From positions 1 through 64,000 of the forward strand of contig JAKACR010000001.1 in NCBI GenBank assembly GCA_021821225.1: a DNA stretch of 64,000 nt, read 5' to 3'. This stretch comes from Bacillota bacterium (GTDB lineage: Bacteria; Bacillota; Bacilli; Alicyclobacillales; SLC66). The position numbers and the translations under genes were made by a program. Below are positions 20,566 through 29,310 of this stretch, one piece after another; the first letter of the stretch is position 1; each line of letters begins with the position of its first letter. The notes beneath the pieces are model-generated. The model did no database searches. It saw nothing but the letters and a program-made list of their open reading frames with translations, and was not told the DNA's origin.

Positions 20566-22923
20566 ATGAAACGGCGGACATTGTCCCGCGCAGGCGTTCG
20601 GCGGGGCCTCAAGGGACTGGCGATGGGAACTGCGGCGACCGGCCTGGCGCTCTGGAGCATTGGAGGGAGCGTTCAGGCGACGGCGGCGCCGCCGACTGCG
20701 TCCAACCATAATCCGCAGTGGTTTGTCCAGGCGCTTGTCTATAAGGGCAACAATACGAGCCAGACCTGGACTCTGTCGACCTTTCAGCGGTTTGCCAAGG
20801 AAGGCATCACCGGGGTCGAGGTGAATTTGGACTGGGCCGCGATAGAGCCGAAACCGGGTGTTTTCAACTTTACCGTCCTGCAAAAGTATCTGCAGTATTG
20901 TCAGGAGACCCATCTGAAGCTGATTCCGATATTCTGGGAGTATATCCCGTGGTACACGGACACGCCCGGCTGGTTGCCCGGCGGAACGGAACTGACGAAC
21001 ACCGGGGCGCCCGCCAGTGAACCCGCGTTCTGGAGCGCGCGCGCAAACCAGGCCTATTTCACTTTTGTCGGGAAGACCGTCGCGGCGCTGACCAAGTCGC
21101 CCGCCTTCGGCGGCGCCTATATCGACTATGGGTGGAATGACGCCGGTTACGGACCCACCACGAGCGGGTTTGCAGGGTACGCGCCCCAGGACGTCGCCAT
21201 GTTCCATCACTGGCTTGCGCAGAACTACTCGTCGATCACCGCGCTCAACAGCGCCCTTGGAACGAAATACCAGAGTTTCGCGGCTGTCCCCGCTTTCGCT
21301 CCGGGCCAGGCGAACTTCTCTGTCTATCAGAGATTCCGCTTTTGGAGCTACCAGACGCTCCTTGGCCAGACGTTGGCGGTGGCGAGGAAAGCCACGACAA
21401 AACCCCTGCTCATCTACTGGGGCGGCGGCATAAGCGATGTCGGCATGCTGGCCAATCCGCCTGACGTTCTGTTCAAGCTGGCGAAACAGTATCATGCCAT
21501 CGTGAACCTGGACAACGCCGACCACACGAGTTTTGCGTCGCTGTTCGGCTACCTGTCGCAGTCTTACCAGGTGCCCCTCCTGGAGGAGTGGTCGCCCACC
21601 GAGGGCACTCACACCCAACTGGCGCACTGGATGGGCCACTATCCGCTGGAGGGTGCGTATCGCTACGGCTTCGACTATTTCATGTACGGCGGCACGGGAC
21701 AGCAACCGCCGTTTTTCGCCAACACGTATCCGAGTTACCTTGCCTGGCATTCGGCGCTCGCGCAGGTACGCGGGGCGCAGCCGCAATTTTCCACAGGGAT
21801 CATGCTGGGGTACGATCAACTCCTGCACAACAACACTGGCGCCGGATTGAACGGGGACACGTTCAAGCTGGCGGATTACCTGCGCAGTGTGAGGCCCGCC
21901 GCCAACATCTTCACCGATCTCTCCGTTTTGAACGGAGCCGTTTCCCTGAGCCGGTTTCACACCATCGTCGACTGGAACAGCGATCTCGATTCGCCGAATC
22001 TGAATCCTCATCTGTTGGCCGCCCTCAAGGCGTTCAAGGCGCACGGAGGAACGATCCTCCCGGGTCCCTCATACGCAAACGCCTATCCAGCCGCGCCGCA
22101 AAGCCCGTTGTACTCTGGCGTCACCGGCGGCATCACGGTTGTGCCCCAGCCTGACGGCAGGTACACGGTGCAGACGGTCCTTGGGCAGCCTGCGCTGGTA
22201 TCGCAGCTCGGAGTGAGCGGAACGTCGCCCTGGGTCCAGAACCTTTACTTCCAGGCGCCTCCGAGCCTTGTGCCGTCGACCCAGCCGAATGTGCAGATCA
22301 AGGTGACGTACGCAAACAATCAGACCAACGGATTCTATCTGCAGTACGACAGTTCGGACAAGACGGCGCCGGTCAATGGCGCGTACGCCACTGCCTATCC
22401 GGTCGGAACCCAGGCTCCCGTGAAGGTCACGAACACGGGCAAGTACCTCACCGCGACATTCGACCTTACAAATGCCGTGTTCCAGGGCGCGGAGAATGGC
22501 GGGGCAGATTTCCGCATTCTGGTCGAGAAACCGGGATTGGCTGTGTCGTCCGTGACGGTGACCGCAGGCAGCGCGAGCGGGACCTACACGCCCAAACAGG
22601 CGCCGACGGTGTCCGCGTTGCCCCCCGCCGTTGTGGTGAAGCCGAACTCTCCACAAGTGGAGGCGTACTACAGCGCCGGATATGGGAAAGTATGGCTGGT
22701 AGCTTCGGACATCGGTACGAGTCCGTTTTCTGGAACGATCAGCATCCCGCCGTCGGTGTTGGCCCAGGTGCTTCCCGGGTACAAGAGCGGGGGCAGCGGG
22801 GCCTCGGGATCAGTCGCCGTGAAGAGTCTGCTCGGTAAGTGGCAGGCAGCCGGGGCGACGACCTGGAAGGTCGACATTGCGTCGGGCGGGCTCGCGGTGC
22901 TGCAGATCCAGCGGGGAAATTGA
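20566..22923 (+). CDS. secreted GH42-like glycoside hydrolase 1
   Basis: A 785-residue exported protein. The N-terminus is a long twin-arginine-like signal (KRRTLSRAGVRRGLKG, then a hydrophobic stretch, cleavage near QATAAP). A TIM barrel resembling GH42/beta-galactosidase follows (~45-420): GITGVEVNLDWAAIEPKPG, LIPIFWEYIPW, YAPQDVAMFHHWLAQNYSS. A Glu in the PLLEEWSP strand (340/341) fits the nucleophile, but the GH42 Asn-Glu acid/base pair is not seen; YGWNDAGYGP is found instead. Residues ~540-700 form an extra beta-sandwich, possibly a carbohydrate-binding module. It is paralogous to the gene at 62 kb. ATG 20566 is downstream of GGGGGTG. Substrate unknown; a glycan of the locus is likely. 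Confidence 0.72.
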   Translation: MKRRTLSRAGVRRGLKGLAMGTAATGLALWSIGGSVQATAAPPTASNHNPQWFVQALVYKGNNTSQTWTLSTFQRFAKEGITGVEVNLDWAAIEPKPGVFNFTVLQKYLQYCQETHLKLIPIFWEYIPWYTDTPGWLPGGTELTNTGAPASEPAFWSARANQAYFTFVGKTVAALTKSPAFGGAYIDYGWNDAGYGPTTSGFAGYAPQDVAMFHHWLAQNYSSITALNSALGTKYQSFAAVPAFAPGQANFSVYQRFRFWSYQTLLGQTLAVARKATTKPLLIYWGGGISDVGMLANPPDVLFKLAKQYHAIVNLDNADHTSFASLFGYLSQSYQVPLLEEWSPTEGTHTQLAHWMGHYPLEGAYRYGFDYFMYGGTGQQPPFFANTYPSYLAWHSALAQVRGAQPQFSTGIMLGYDQLLHNNTGAGLNGDTFKLADYLRSVRPAANIFTDLSVLNGAVSLSRFHTIVDWNSDLDSPNLNPHLLAALKAFKAHGGTILPGPSYANAYPAAPQSPLYSGVTGGITVVPQPDGRYTVQTVLGQPALVSQLGVSGTSPWVQNLYFQAPPSLVPSTQPNVQIKVTYANNQTNGFYLQYDSSDKTAPVNGAYATAYPVGTQAPVKVTNTGKYLTATFDLTNAVFQGAENGGADFRILVEKPGLAVSSVTVTAGSASGTYTPKQAPTVSALPPAVVVKPNSPQVEAYYSAGYGKVWLVASDIGTSPFSGTISIPPSVLAQVLPGYKSGGSGASGSVAVKSLLGKWQAAGATTWKVDIASGGLAVLQIQRGN

Positions 22924-22975
22924 CCGTACACGCGGCCGCGGGTATGCGTATCCGGGATTCATGAGGAGGTGATCA

Positions 22976-23092
22976 GTGGTCGCGAGCAGCAGCCGTCCCG
23001 GCCGTACGGGCTTGGATGGACGACAGCTTTGCGCGACCGGAGCCCATACGATGAAGAGTTTGCGACAAGAATTCATCTGCAACAAACACTGA
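22976..23092 (+). CDS. 38-codon leader ORF coupled to binding protein 1
   Basis: A GTG start six bases behind a perfect AGGAGG (22964-22969) opens a 38-codon frame beginning MVASSSRPGRTG. Its TGA (23090-23092) overlaps the AAGGAGGG ribosome site of the binding-protein gene, the geometry of translational coupling. The aligned leader of binding protein 2 keeps the AGGAGGTGAT but not this start codon, so the peptide itself may be accidental and the element may act as RNA. Confidence 0.4.
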   Translation: MVASSSRPGRTGLDGRQLCATGAHTMKSLRQEFICNKH

Positions 23093-23106
23093 AGGAGGGT
23101 CAAGTC

Positions 23107-24975
23107 ATGCAGATTTCAAACAAGAGAATGATGCGCGGTATGCTCGCTGGGGGTGCCCTGCTCACGGCGCTGGCCGCGGTGGGCGTGCCCGGCGGCGCGG
23201 CGGCGGCGGCGGCGCCGCAGCCGTTCAACCTCTACAGCGGCGGATGGGGCACCAGTTGGACCAACAACGGCTATGCTCCGAACTACTCGATGGCCGGCAT
23301 GCCGATGTACGTCGACCTGCCTCTGGCTGTCCAGATCCAGCCGAGCGGCCAGTACGTACCGCAACTCGCCAAGTCGTGGAAGATCGTCGGGAGCCAGTTG
23401 CAGATCATGCTGCAGCCTGGAGCGAAATGGCAAAATGGCGCAGCGGTCACGAGCCAGGACGTCGTGAACAGTTACATGTTGGGCGCGACCGTGGGTTGGC
23501 CGTGGCCGGGTGTGGCGACCGGCATCACGGCGCCGAACAAGCAAGAAGTCGTCTTCCAGTTGCGCAAGTACATTCCGGGCAGCACCTCCCTCATGTCTGC
23601 GCAGACGGCGCTGTTCAGCATCCTGCAGAACTACGTGTTCCCGTCTTCCGTCTACGGGAAGTTCGCCACGGCGAAATTGAAGAGTGAAGTGGAGACCTAC
23701 GCCCGGACGCTCCCGACCAAAGCGGGCGCGACGCCGAGCAATGCGAACTCCGCGGCGCACAACTTCATGATCCAGGCGGGGCAGACGCTGATGGCGTTCA
23801 ATCCGTCGACCCTCGTGGGAGACGGGCCGTTCAAGCTGCAGGGGATCACGACAGCGCAGATCAACCTCGTGCGGTGGCCGGGATACTTTGGCGCCAGCAA
23901 GATTCACGTGCCGCAGATCATCGTGTGGAACGACGGTAGCAACAACACGGCGACAACGCAGATGTTTGCCGGGAAAATGGACTACGGGTGGCCAGGGCTG
24001 ACCGGCGGCATCGTCAACCGCTGGAAAGCGACGCCAAACCATCATTACACCGCAGTTCCCACCACCGCGGGCCAAGCATTCTACTTCAACAACCAATCCT
24101 ATCCGCTTAGCCTCGTGAAAGTCAGACAGGCGTTGGCGTATCTCATCAACCGCCGCTCGCTCACCTTCGCGAACAACGGATTCATGAAGAACGTCGTGAA
24201 CACGTACCAGACGGGACTTCCGCACGGGCTGCGCATGCTCTACCTCGGGTCGACGCCCGCACAGATGAAGAAACTGGGCTTCAATGACTATGCGCCGAAC
24301 GCCGTCAAGGCGAAACAGATCCTGCTGTCCCTGCACTTCACGAACCGCAACGGGACGTGGTACACGCCGCAAGGAAAACCGTTCACCATCTCGGTCATCA
24401 GCCCGGCGGGCTGGACGGGAACCCAGCTGGCCGCGAGTAACCTGGCGTCGCAACTGAGCGCGTTTGGCATCAAGACGAGTGCGTCCGCGGTCGAGCAGCC
24501 GGGCTACTGGTCGCAGGTGCTGCAGGGCAACTTCCAGATGGCGTGGAACTGGACCGGCTTCTTCAACGTCTTCCCGATTCCTTCCCTGCAGTCCACTCTT
24601 CTCGACCAGAACTACGGGGTGCCAGGCGCGGGGGGGTCAACTCCTGTCGGTTCGACCGTAGGGATGGGATTTGGTCCGAAGGTGAACATTCCGGGGATCG
24701 GGTACACCAACCTGGCCGAGTCGCTCATGGCTGCGGGGTACGTGTCAGAGCCCGCCAAGGTGCGCCAGTTGGTGTTGGCTTACGCCAGGCTCGTCAATCA
24801 GAATGTGCCGTTCCTTGCCTATGACACCAAGGCGTCGGAGACCTACTGGAGCTCCGCGACCTACACGGACTGGCCGCCGCTCAGCAATAAGACGCTGTGG
24901 GGCGCGGCGGGGGCGAATCCTCCTGGGGCGTTGCTCCTGATGATGATGCAGGGCTATATCCACCCGGTCGGCTGA
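23107..24975 (+). CDS. extracellular solute-binding protein, family 5 (copy 1)
   Basis: The 622-residue substrate-capturing subunit of an oligopeptide/oligosaccharide-type ABC importer. A Sec signal peptide (MRGMLAGGALLTALAAVGV, then an Ala-rich cleavage region) is followed by the family 5 domain (YVPQLAKSWKIVG, LQIMLQPGAKWQNGAAVTSQDV, VRQALAYLINRRSL). No lipobox cysteine is present, so it is not an obvious lipoprotein. ATG 23107 follows AAGGAGGG. Two permeases and two ATPases lie immediately downstream. Family 5 proteins also bind cello-, manno- and xylo-oligosaccharides, and the locus argues for a sugar ligand. It is a close paralog of the protein at 42.5 kb. Confidence 0.88.
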   Translation: MQISNKRMMRGMLAGGALLTALAAVGVPGGAAAAAAPQPFNLYSGGWGTSWTNNGYAPNYSMAGMPMYVDLPLAVQIQPSGQYVPQLAKSWKIVGSQLQIMLQPGAKWQNGAAVTSQDVVNSYMLGATVGWPWPGVATGITAPNKQEVVFQLRKYIPGSTSLMSAQTALFSILQNYVFPSSVYGKFATAKLKSEVETYARTLPTKAGATPSNANSAAHNFMIQAGQTLMAFNPSTLVGDGPFKLQGITTAQINLVRWPGYFGASKIHVPQIIVWNDGSNNTATTQMFAGKMDYGWPGLTGGIVNRWKATPNHHYTAVPTTAGQAFYFNNQSYPLSLVKVRQALAYLINRRSLTFANNGFMKNVVNTYQTGLPHGLRMLYLGSTPAQMKKLGFNDYAPNAVKAKQILLSLHFTNRNGTWYTPQGKPFTISVISPAGWTGTQLAASNLASQLSAFGIKTSASAVEQPGYWSQVLQGNFQMAWNWTGFFNVFPIPSLQSTLLDQNYGVPGAGGSTPVGSTVGMGFGPKVNIPGIGYTNLAESLMAAGYVSEPAKVRQLVLAYARLVNQNVPFLAYDTKASETYWSSATYTDWPPLSNKTLWGAAGANPPGALLLMMMQGYIHPVG

Positions 24976-25000
24976 TCAAGCGTCGCGGACCGGGCGGGCG

Positions 25001-25047
25001 ATCCGGGGGCAGGCCCATAGGCAACGCGGGTTGGGCCGCTCCCGGAT
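25001..25047 (+). other. stem-loop between binding-protein and permease genes
   Basis: ATCCGGG (25001-25007) pairs with CCCGGAT (25041-25047) around a 33-nt GC-rich loop region. A similar sequence follows binding protein 2 (to about 44.4 kb), where the permease genes have been lost. Such stem-loops often protect the binding-protein mRNA and lower downstream expression. Confidence 0.4.
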
Positions 25048-25085
25048 GTCCCGTCAAGTCACACCAAGAGAGGGGAGGCGTGTCC

Positions 25086-26084
25086 ATGAGATCGTACATT
25101 GTGCGGCGCATCATCACCTCGATATTTATCATCTGGCTGGTGGTTTCGTTCAGTTTCTTTCTGATCCGACTCATGCCGGGCAATGCGATGACGTACATGT
25201 ATATCCAATTGTTGCAAGCCCACGCCGGAACGCCCCAGCAGATCATGGAGGAGCTTCAGGTCATTTACGGAGTGAACATGAAGGCGCCGTTATACGTTCA
25301 GTATTTGACCTATCTGGCCAACGCCCTGCGTGGCGACTTTGGCATGTCCACCCTGTATCCGGGGACGCCCGTCATGAAGATCATCGACAACGCGATTCCG
25401 TGGACGATCCTTTCGATCTCCTTTTCCATTCTGCTGAGTTTCGTGATCGGCAATGTCCTGGGCGTGCTGATGGCCTACTATCGCAAGAGTTGGCTGGCGG
25501 GCGCCGTGACGGCCATCGTGACGATCCTGCACGCGATTCCGAACTACATCATCGCCTTAATCGCCCTGTACTGGTTCGTCGACCTGCATCCCGTGCTACC
25601 GGTGGGCGGCGCCTACGGTGTGACGACCACGCCGGGCTTCAATGGACCGTTTATCGCCAGCGTGGCGCTCCATCTGGTGCTGCCCACCGGCGCGTACGTG
25701 GTGACCACGATCGGCGGCTGGGCCTTGGGCATGAAGAGCAGCACCGTCGGCGCGCTGGGCGCCGAGTACATCGTCGCGGCGAACGCGCGCGGCGTGCGCG
25801 AGGCGCGCATCGTCCGGTCGTACGTGGCGCGCAACGCGATCCTGCCGCAGATCACCGGTCTTGGACTGACGATCGGATTCATGTTCGGCGGCTCCGTGTT
25901 TATCGAGACGATGTTCAACTATCCAGGGATCGGCTACTACATGATCACGGCGGTCAACGGCCGGGATTACTCGCTCATGATGGCGATCTTTATCCTGACG
26001 ACCTCCGCGGTCGTGGTGGCCAACCTTCTGACGGACCTGGTATACGGCAAGTTTGATCCTCGAATTACGGTGGGCAAGGAGTGA
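25086..26084 (+). CDS. ABC transporter permease, DppB/OppB type
   Basis: A 332-residue inner-membrane permease with about six transmembrane helices. The N-terminus YIVRRIITSIFIIWLVVSF and RLMPGN are typical of DppB/OppB. The cytoplasmic EAA loop is in NARGVREARIVRSYVARNA, and the C-terminus VVVANLLTDLVYGKFDPRI matches the family. ATG 25086 follows GAGGGGAGG; the upstream in-frame extension overlaps the binding-protein end and is rejected. It pairs with the next gene. Confidence 0.92.
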   Translation: MRSYIVRRIITSIFIIWLVVSFSFFLIRLMPGNAMTYMYIQLLQAHAGTPQQIMEELQVIYGVNMKAPLYVQYLTYLANALRGDFGMSTLYPGTPVMKIIDNAIPWTILSISFSILLSFVIGNVLGVLMAYYRKSWLAGAVTAIVTILHAIPNYIIALIALYWFVDLHPVLPVGGAYGVTTTPGFNGPFIASVALHLVLPTGAYVVTTIGGWALGMKSSTVGALGAEYIVAANARGVREARIVRSYVARNAILPQITGLGLTIGFMFGGSVFIETMFNYPGIGYYMITAVNGRDYSLMMAIFILTTSAVVVANLLTDLVYGKFDPRITVGKE

Positions 26085-26089
26085 TCCGT

Positions 26090-26947
26090 GTGGGACGTGC
26101 GGCGGCGCGATGGTGGCAGTTTTTTCGCAGGAGTCCGGTGGGTGTGGCGGGCGCGCTGATCATCGTCGCCTATTTTCTGATGGCGGTGCTCGGGCCGATG
26201 TTCATTCACTTTTCGGTCGCGCAGGACCTGGCCCACGCCTATGAGCCCCCTTCGTGGAAGCACTGGCTGGGGACGGATTACGCGGGACGAGGGATTATGT
26301 CGGAAATCGTGTACGGGTCGCGCCCGGTGTTGATGGTTGCCGCGGTGGCGGCGGCGTTTTCCGTCCTGGCCGGCACGTTGATCGGCCTGCTTTCAGGGTT
26401 CTCGGGGGGGTTGCTCGACGCCTTCCTGATGCGGACGGCAGATTTTTTCCTGACCATGCCGGCGCTGCCGTTCATCATCGTGGTGACGGCAACCATCCAT
26501 TCGACGAGTCCGTTCGTGATGGCGGGCGTGATCGCGATCACCGGCTGGGCGGGGCTGGCGCGGGCGATCCGGGCGCAGACGCTGTCTCTTGGCAAACGGG
26601 ACTTCATGGACGCCGCGAGGGTCCAGGGCCTGACGACGTGGCGGATGGTCTGGAAAGAATTGCTGCCGAATCTGGCGTCTTACGTGGCGATGAATTTCCT
26701 GCTGGCTTCGATCGGCGCGATTTACGCGGAGGTCGGTCTGTTTATTCTGGGTTTTGCGCCGTTTAGCGGCAGCAACTGGGGCGTCATGATCAATATCGCG
26801 ATGAACCAGGCGGGCGCGCTGTACACCACGCAGAGCCTGTGGTACCTGTTCTCGCCGATGGCGGCGATTGTGATCCTGCAGCTGGGACTGGTCATGTTTT
26901 CGCAGGGGCTGGACGAGGTCTTCAATCCGCGCCTGCGGTCGTATTAG
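26090..26947 (+). CDS. ABC transporter permease, DppC/OppC type
   Basis: The second permease of the importer, 285 residues. WWQFFRRSPVGVAGALIIV is the DppC-type N-terminal helix, HWLGTDYAGRGIMSEIVYGSR is the family signature (here given in full only by position, residues ~53-73), and AARVQGLTTWRMVWKELLPN is the EAA loop. GTG 26090 lies 8 bp behind AAGGAG; GTG 26081, overlapping the previous stop, is the alternative. It forms the membrane channel with the DppB-type partner. Confidence 0.92.
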   Translation: MGRAAARWWQFFRRSPVGVAGALIIVAYFLMAVLGPMFIHFSVAQDLAHAYEPPSWKHWLGTDYAGRGIMSEIVYGSRPVLMVAAVAAAFSVLAGTLIGLLSGFSGGLLDAFLMRTADFFLTMPALPFIIVVTATIHSTSPFVMAGVIAITGWAGLARAIRAQTLSLGKRDFMDAARVQGLTTWRMVWKELLPNLASYVAMNFLLASIGAIYAEVGLFILGFAPFSGSNWGVMINIAMNQAGALYTTQSLWYLFSPMAAIVILQLGLVMFSQGLDEVFNPRLRSY

Positions 26948-27005
26948 GTCTCAGCCACTCGTAGCGGCAGGGCATCGCATTTTTCAGGATAGGTGGACGA
27001 GGACG

Positions 27006-28010
27006 ATGGGATCGGTGAGCGTGGAGAATCTGTCGGTGGAATTCCCGACGGCCCGGGGAATCGTGCGGGCTGTCGAACGGGTGGATGTGGAGGTTCACGA
27101 CGGCGAAATCCTGGCGCTCGTCGGGGAGAGCGGCTGTGGCAAATCGACGCTGGCGTTTGCCCTGATGCGGTTGATTCCGCCGCCGGGCCGGATTTCGGCC
27201 GGACGGATGATCGTCAACGGGACGGAAATCACCAAGTTGAGCGGACGCGACCTGCGGCGGTTCCGGGCGGAACAGATCGCCATGGTGTTTCAGGCGTCCA
27301 TGGACTCCTTTAATCCCGTGATTACGTTTCAGCAACAGTTGAATCACGTCCTGGAGTCGCATCCGGGCGTGTGGCCGAGTGTACGGGAGGCGTACGCGTA
27401 CTTTCGGGAACTGTTGGCGCTGGTGCGTCTGCCCGCGGAGGTGATGCGGGCGTATCCCCACGAACTGAGCGGGGGCATGAAGCAGCGGATGGCGATCGCT
27501 TTCGCGCTGGCTTTAAAGCCGCAGGTGCTGGTCCTGGATGAACCCACCACGGCCTTGGATGTCGTGAGTCAGCACCTGGTCCTGGAAATCTTGCGGGACC
27601 TGCACCGCAAGCAGGAGGTCACGATTGTCTTTGTGACGCACGACCTGAGCATTGTGGCGGAGATTGCCACCCATGTGGCCGTGATGTACGCGGGGACGCT
27701 GGTGGAGTGGGGGGACGTGGACAGCGTCTTCTATGCGCCGGAGCGACACCCGTACGTGTCGGGTCTCCTGGCTTCGGTGCCGTCGGTGACGAAGAGCCGG
27801 AGTGAAGTGAAGGGGATACCGGGAACGGTTCCGGACCTGTTGGACGAGCAACCGGGCTGCCGCTTTGCGAATCGTTGTCCCATCGTCGTGCCGCACTGTC
27901 GCATCGAGGAACCGGCGATGCTGCAGGCGGGCCCCCAGTTGCGGATTCGGTGCACCGAGGTGGTCGGGGCTCATCAAGGAGGGGAACGCAGTGGCTCAGC
28001 TGGATCTTGA
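27006..28010 (+). CDS. ABC transporter ATP-binding protein, DppD/OppD type
   Basis: A 334-residue ATPase of the importer. Walker A is GESGCGKST, the signature is LSGGMKQRMAIA and Walker B is VLVLDEPTTALD, followed by the H-loop THDLS. The C-terminal oligopeptide-transporter extension includes a Cys cluster (GCRFANRCPIVVPHC) expected to hold an Fe-S site, as in DppD/OppD. ATG 27006 has a modest GGACGAGGA site. Its end overlaps the next gene by 20 bp. Confidence 0.92.
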   Translation: MGSVSVENLSVEFPTARGIVRAVERVDVEVHDGEILALVGESGCGKSTLAFALMRLIPPPGRISAGRMIVNGTEITKLSGRDLRRFRAEQIAMVFQASMDSFNPVITFQQQLNHVLESHPGVWPSVREAYAYFRELLALVRLPAEVMRAYPHELSGGMKQRMAIAFALALKPQVLVLDEPTTALDVVSQHLVLEILRDLHRKQEVTIVFVTHDLSIVAEIATHVAVMYAGTLVEWGDVDSVFYAPERHPYVSGLLASVPSVTKSRSEVKGIPGTVPDLLDEQPGCRFANRCPIVVPHCRIEEPAMLQAGPQLRIRCTEVVGAHQGGERSGSAGS

Positions 28011-28941
28011 ACAGGTCACGCACTGGTTCTCGCAGAGCAAAGACCAGGCGACCGTATTGAAGAGCGTGAATCTGCAACTGGCGTCGCATCAAATCTTTGC
28101 CTTGGTGGGGGAGAGCGGGAGCGGCAAGACGACGCTCGGCAAGGTGGTGGTCGGCCTGATCGACCCGCGGCAGGGTACGGTGAAGTTCAACGGCCGTCCG
28201 GTCTCGGACCGACGCGAGCGCAAGGTGTACCGCAAGAGCGTGCAACTGGTGCACCAGGACCCGTATGCGTCGCTCAATCCGACGTCGAAGGTTCTGGATA
28301 TCATTGGCGGCGGCCTGCTGCGACACGGTCTGGCGAATCGCAGGACCGTGCGGGACAAGGTCAAAGAGATCCTGGCGGATGTCGGGCTGCCTGCCAATGA
28401 TGACTTTCTGCTGCGGTACCCGAACCAACTCAGCGGCGGGCAGCGGCAGCGGGTCAGCATCGGTCGGGCGATCGCGGTGCAGCCCGAGATCATCGTGGCG
28501 GACGAAGCGGTGAGCATGCTGGACGTCTCCATGCGCGTGTCGATCCTGGACCTGCTGCTCAAGTTGAACCGCGACCGGGGCGTCGGGTGCCTGTTTATCA
28601 CGCACGACTTCGGGGTGGTGCGCTACTTCGCCGAGGGGCAGCGCATCGGGGTGATGTATCGCGGGGCGCTGGTGGAGACAGGGCCGTGTGAAGAGGTGAT
28701 CGCCCACCCGTACCATCCGTACACGAAGCTGCTGCTGGAGTCGATGCCCGTTCTGGATCCACGCGAGAACCGGGCGCGGCCGCGGGTGGAGGAGACGGCC
28801 TTTGAAGTGGCGGACGCCGGGGGGAAGGGGTGTTCGTTTCGCGCCCGGTGTCCATACGCCCAGGCGCGATGCGGCGAAGAGAATCCGACGTTGGACGAGG
28901 TGACGGAGGGGCATGCGGCGGCGTGCTTCTTTCCGCTGTGA
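27991..28941 (+). CDS. ABC transporter ATP-binding protein, DppF/OppF type
   Basis: The partner ATPase, 316 residues. Walker A GESGSGKTT, signature LSGGQRQRVSIGRA, Walker B IIVADEAVSMLD, H-loop THDFG, and a C-terminal cysteine cluster (GCSFRARCPYAQARC). GTG 27991 follows AAGGAGGGG inside the end of the previous gene. Walker B has DEAVSMLD in place of the more usual DEPVSALD, which should not prevent activity. It energises the importer together with the DppD-type subunit. Confidence 0.92.
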   Translation: MAQLDLEQVTHWFSQSKDQATVLKSVNLQLASHQIFALVGESGSGKTTLGKVVVGLIDPRQGTVKFNGRPVSDRRERKVYRKSVQLVHQDPYASLNPTSKVLDIIGGGLLRHGLANRRTVRDKVKEILADVGLPANDDFLLRYPNQLSGGQRQRVSIGRAIAVQPEIIVADEAVSMLDVSMRVSILDLLLKLNRDRGVGCLFITHDFGVVRYFAEGQRIGVMYRGALVETGPCEEVIAHPYHPYTKLLLESMPVLDPRENRARPRVEETAFEVADAGGKGCSFRARCPYAQARCGEENPTLDEVTEGHAAACFFPL

Positions 28942-28957
28942 AAGGGGTGGCGTACTG

Positions 28958-29131
28958 ATGGAACGGTTGATAGAGGTGGGCATCGTGCTGGGCGTGCTGG
29001 GCGTGGTGGCGCAACTCGGTCCGATTTCACCGGTGAGCCGCGCGGTTGACGATATCGGCCTGGTGTTCAGTCTGGTTGTTTTGGGCATCGGGCTCATGTA
29101 CCGCGCCAAACGGCTGCGCGAATCCAGGTAA
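28958..29131 (+). CDS. small two-helix membrane protein
   Basis: A 57-residue protein starting MERLIEVGIVLGVLGVVAQ with two hydrophobic segments and a basic C-terminus (YRAKRLRESR). Sixteen bases separate it from the ATPase gene, and AAAGGGG lies upstream of ATG 28958. I recognise no family. It could be an accessory subunit of the importer or a helper for the next, secreted protein. Confidence 0.5.
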   Translation: MERLIEVGIVLGVLGVVAQLGPISPVSRAVDDIGLVFSLVVLGIGLMYRAKRLRESR

Positions 29132-29220
29132 AGGCGGACGGTTCGGTCGCCCAAGGGTAGACGTGACGGCCGCCGCGCGATCCGTGTGGCCTGAGCGTGC
29201 GAAAGGAGGTGAAACGACCG

Positions 29221-29265
29221 GGTTTACGGTCGACAACTACGATCTGCTGAGAATCCACGTAAACC
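29221..29265 (+). other. hairpin upstream of the giant repeat protein
   Basis: GGTTTACG (29221-29228) and CGTAAACC (29258-29265) form an 8-bp stem. A consensus AAAGGAGGTGAAAC (29201-29214) lies just before it without an obvious long ORF of its own. Confidence 0.25.
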
Positions 29266-29310
29266 TGCCCGTAAGTGCATGGGGGAGTTCAAACGGGGGA
29301 GGAAGGATTA

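Noticed and set aside
24897..25085. N-terminal extension of the DppB-type permease
   Set aside because: The frame is open upstream but runs inside the binding-protein gene and the intergenic stem-loop; the consensus ribosome site and family start point to ATG 25086.
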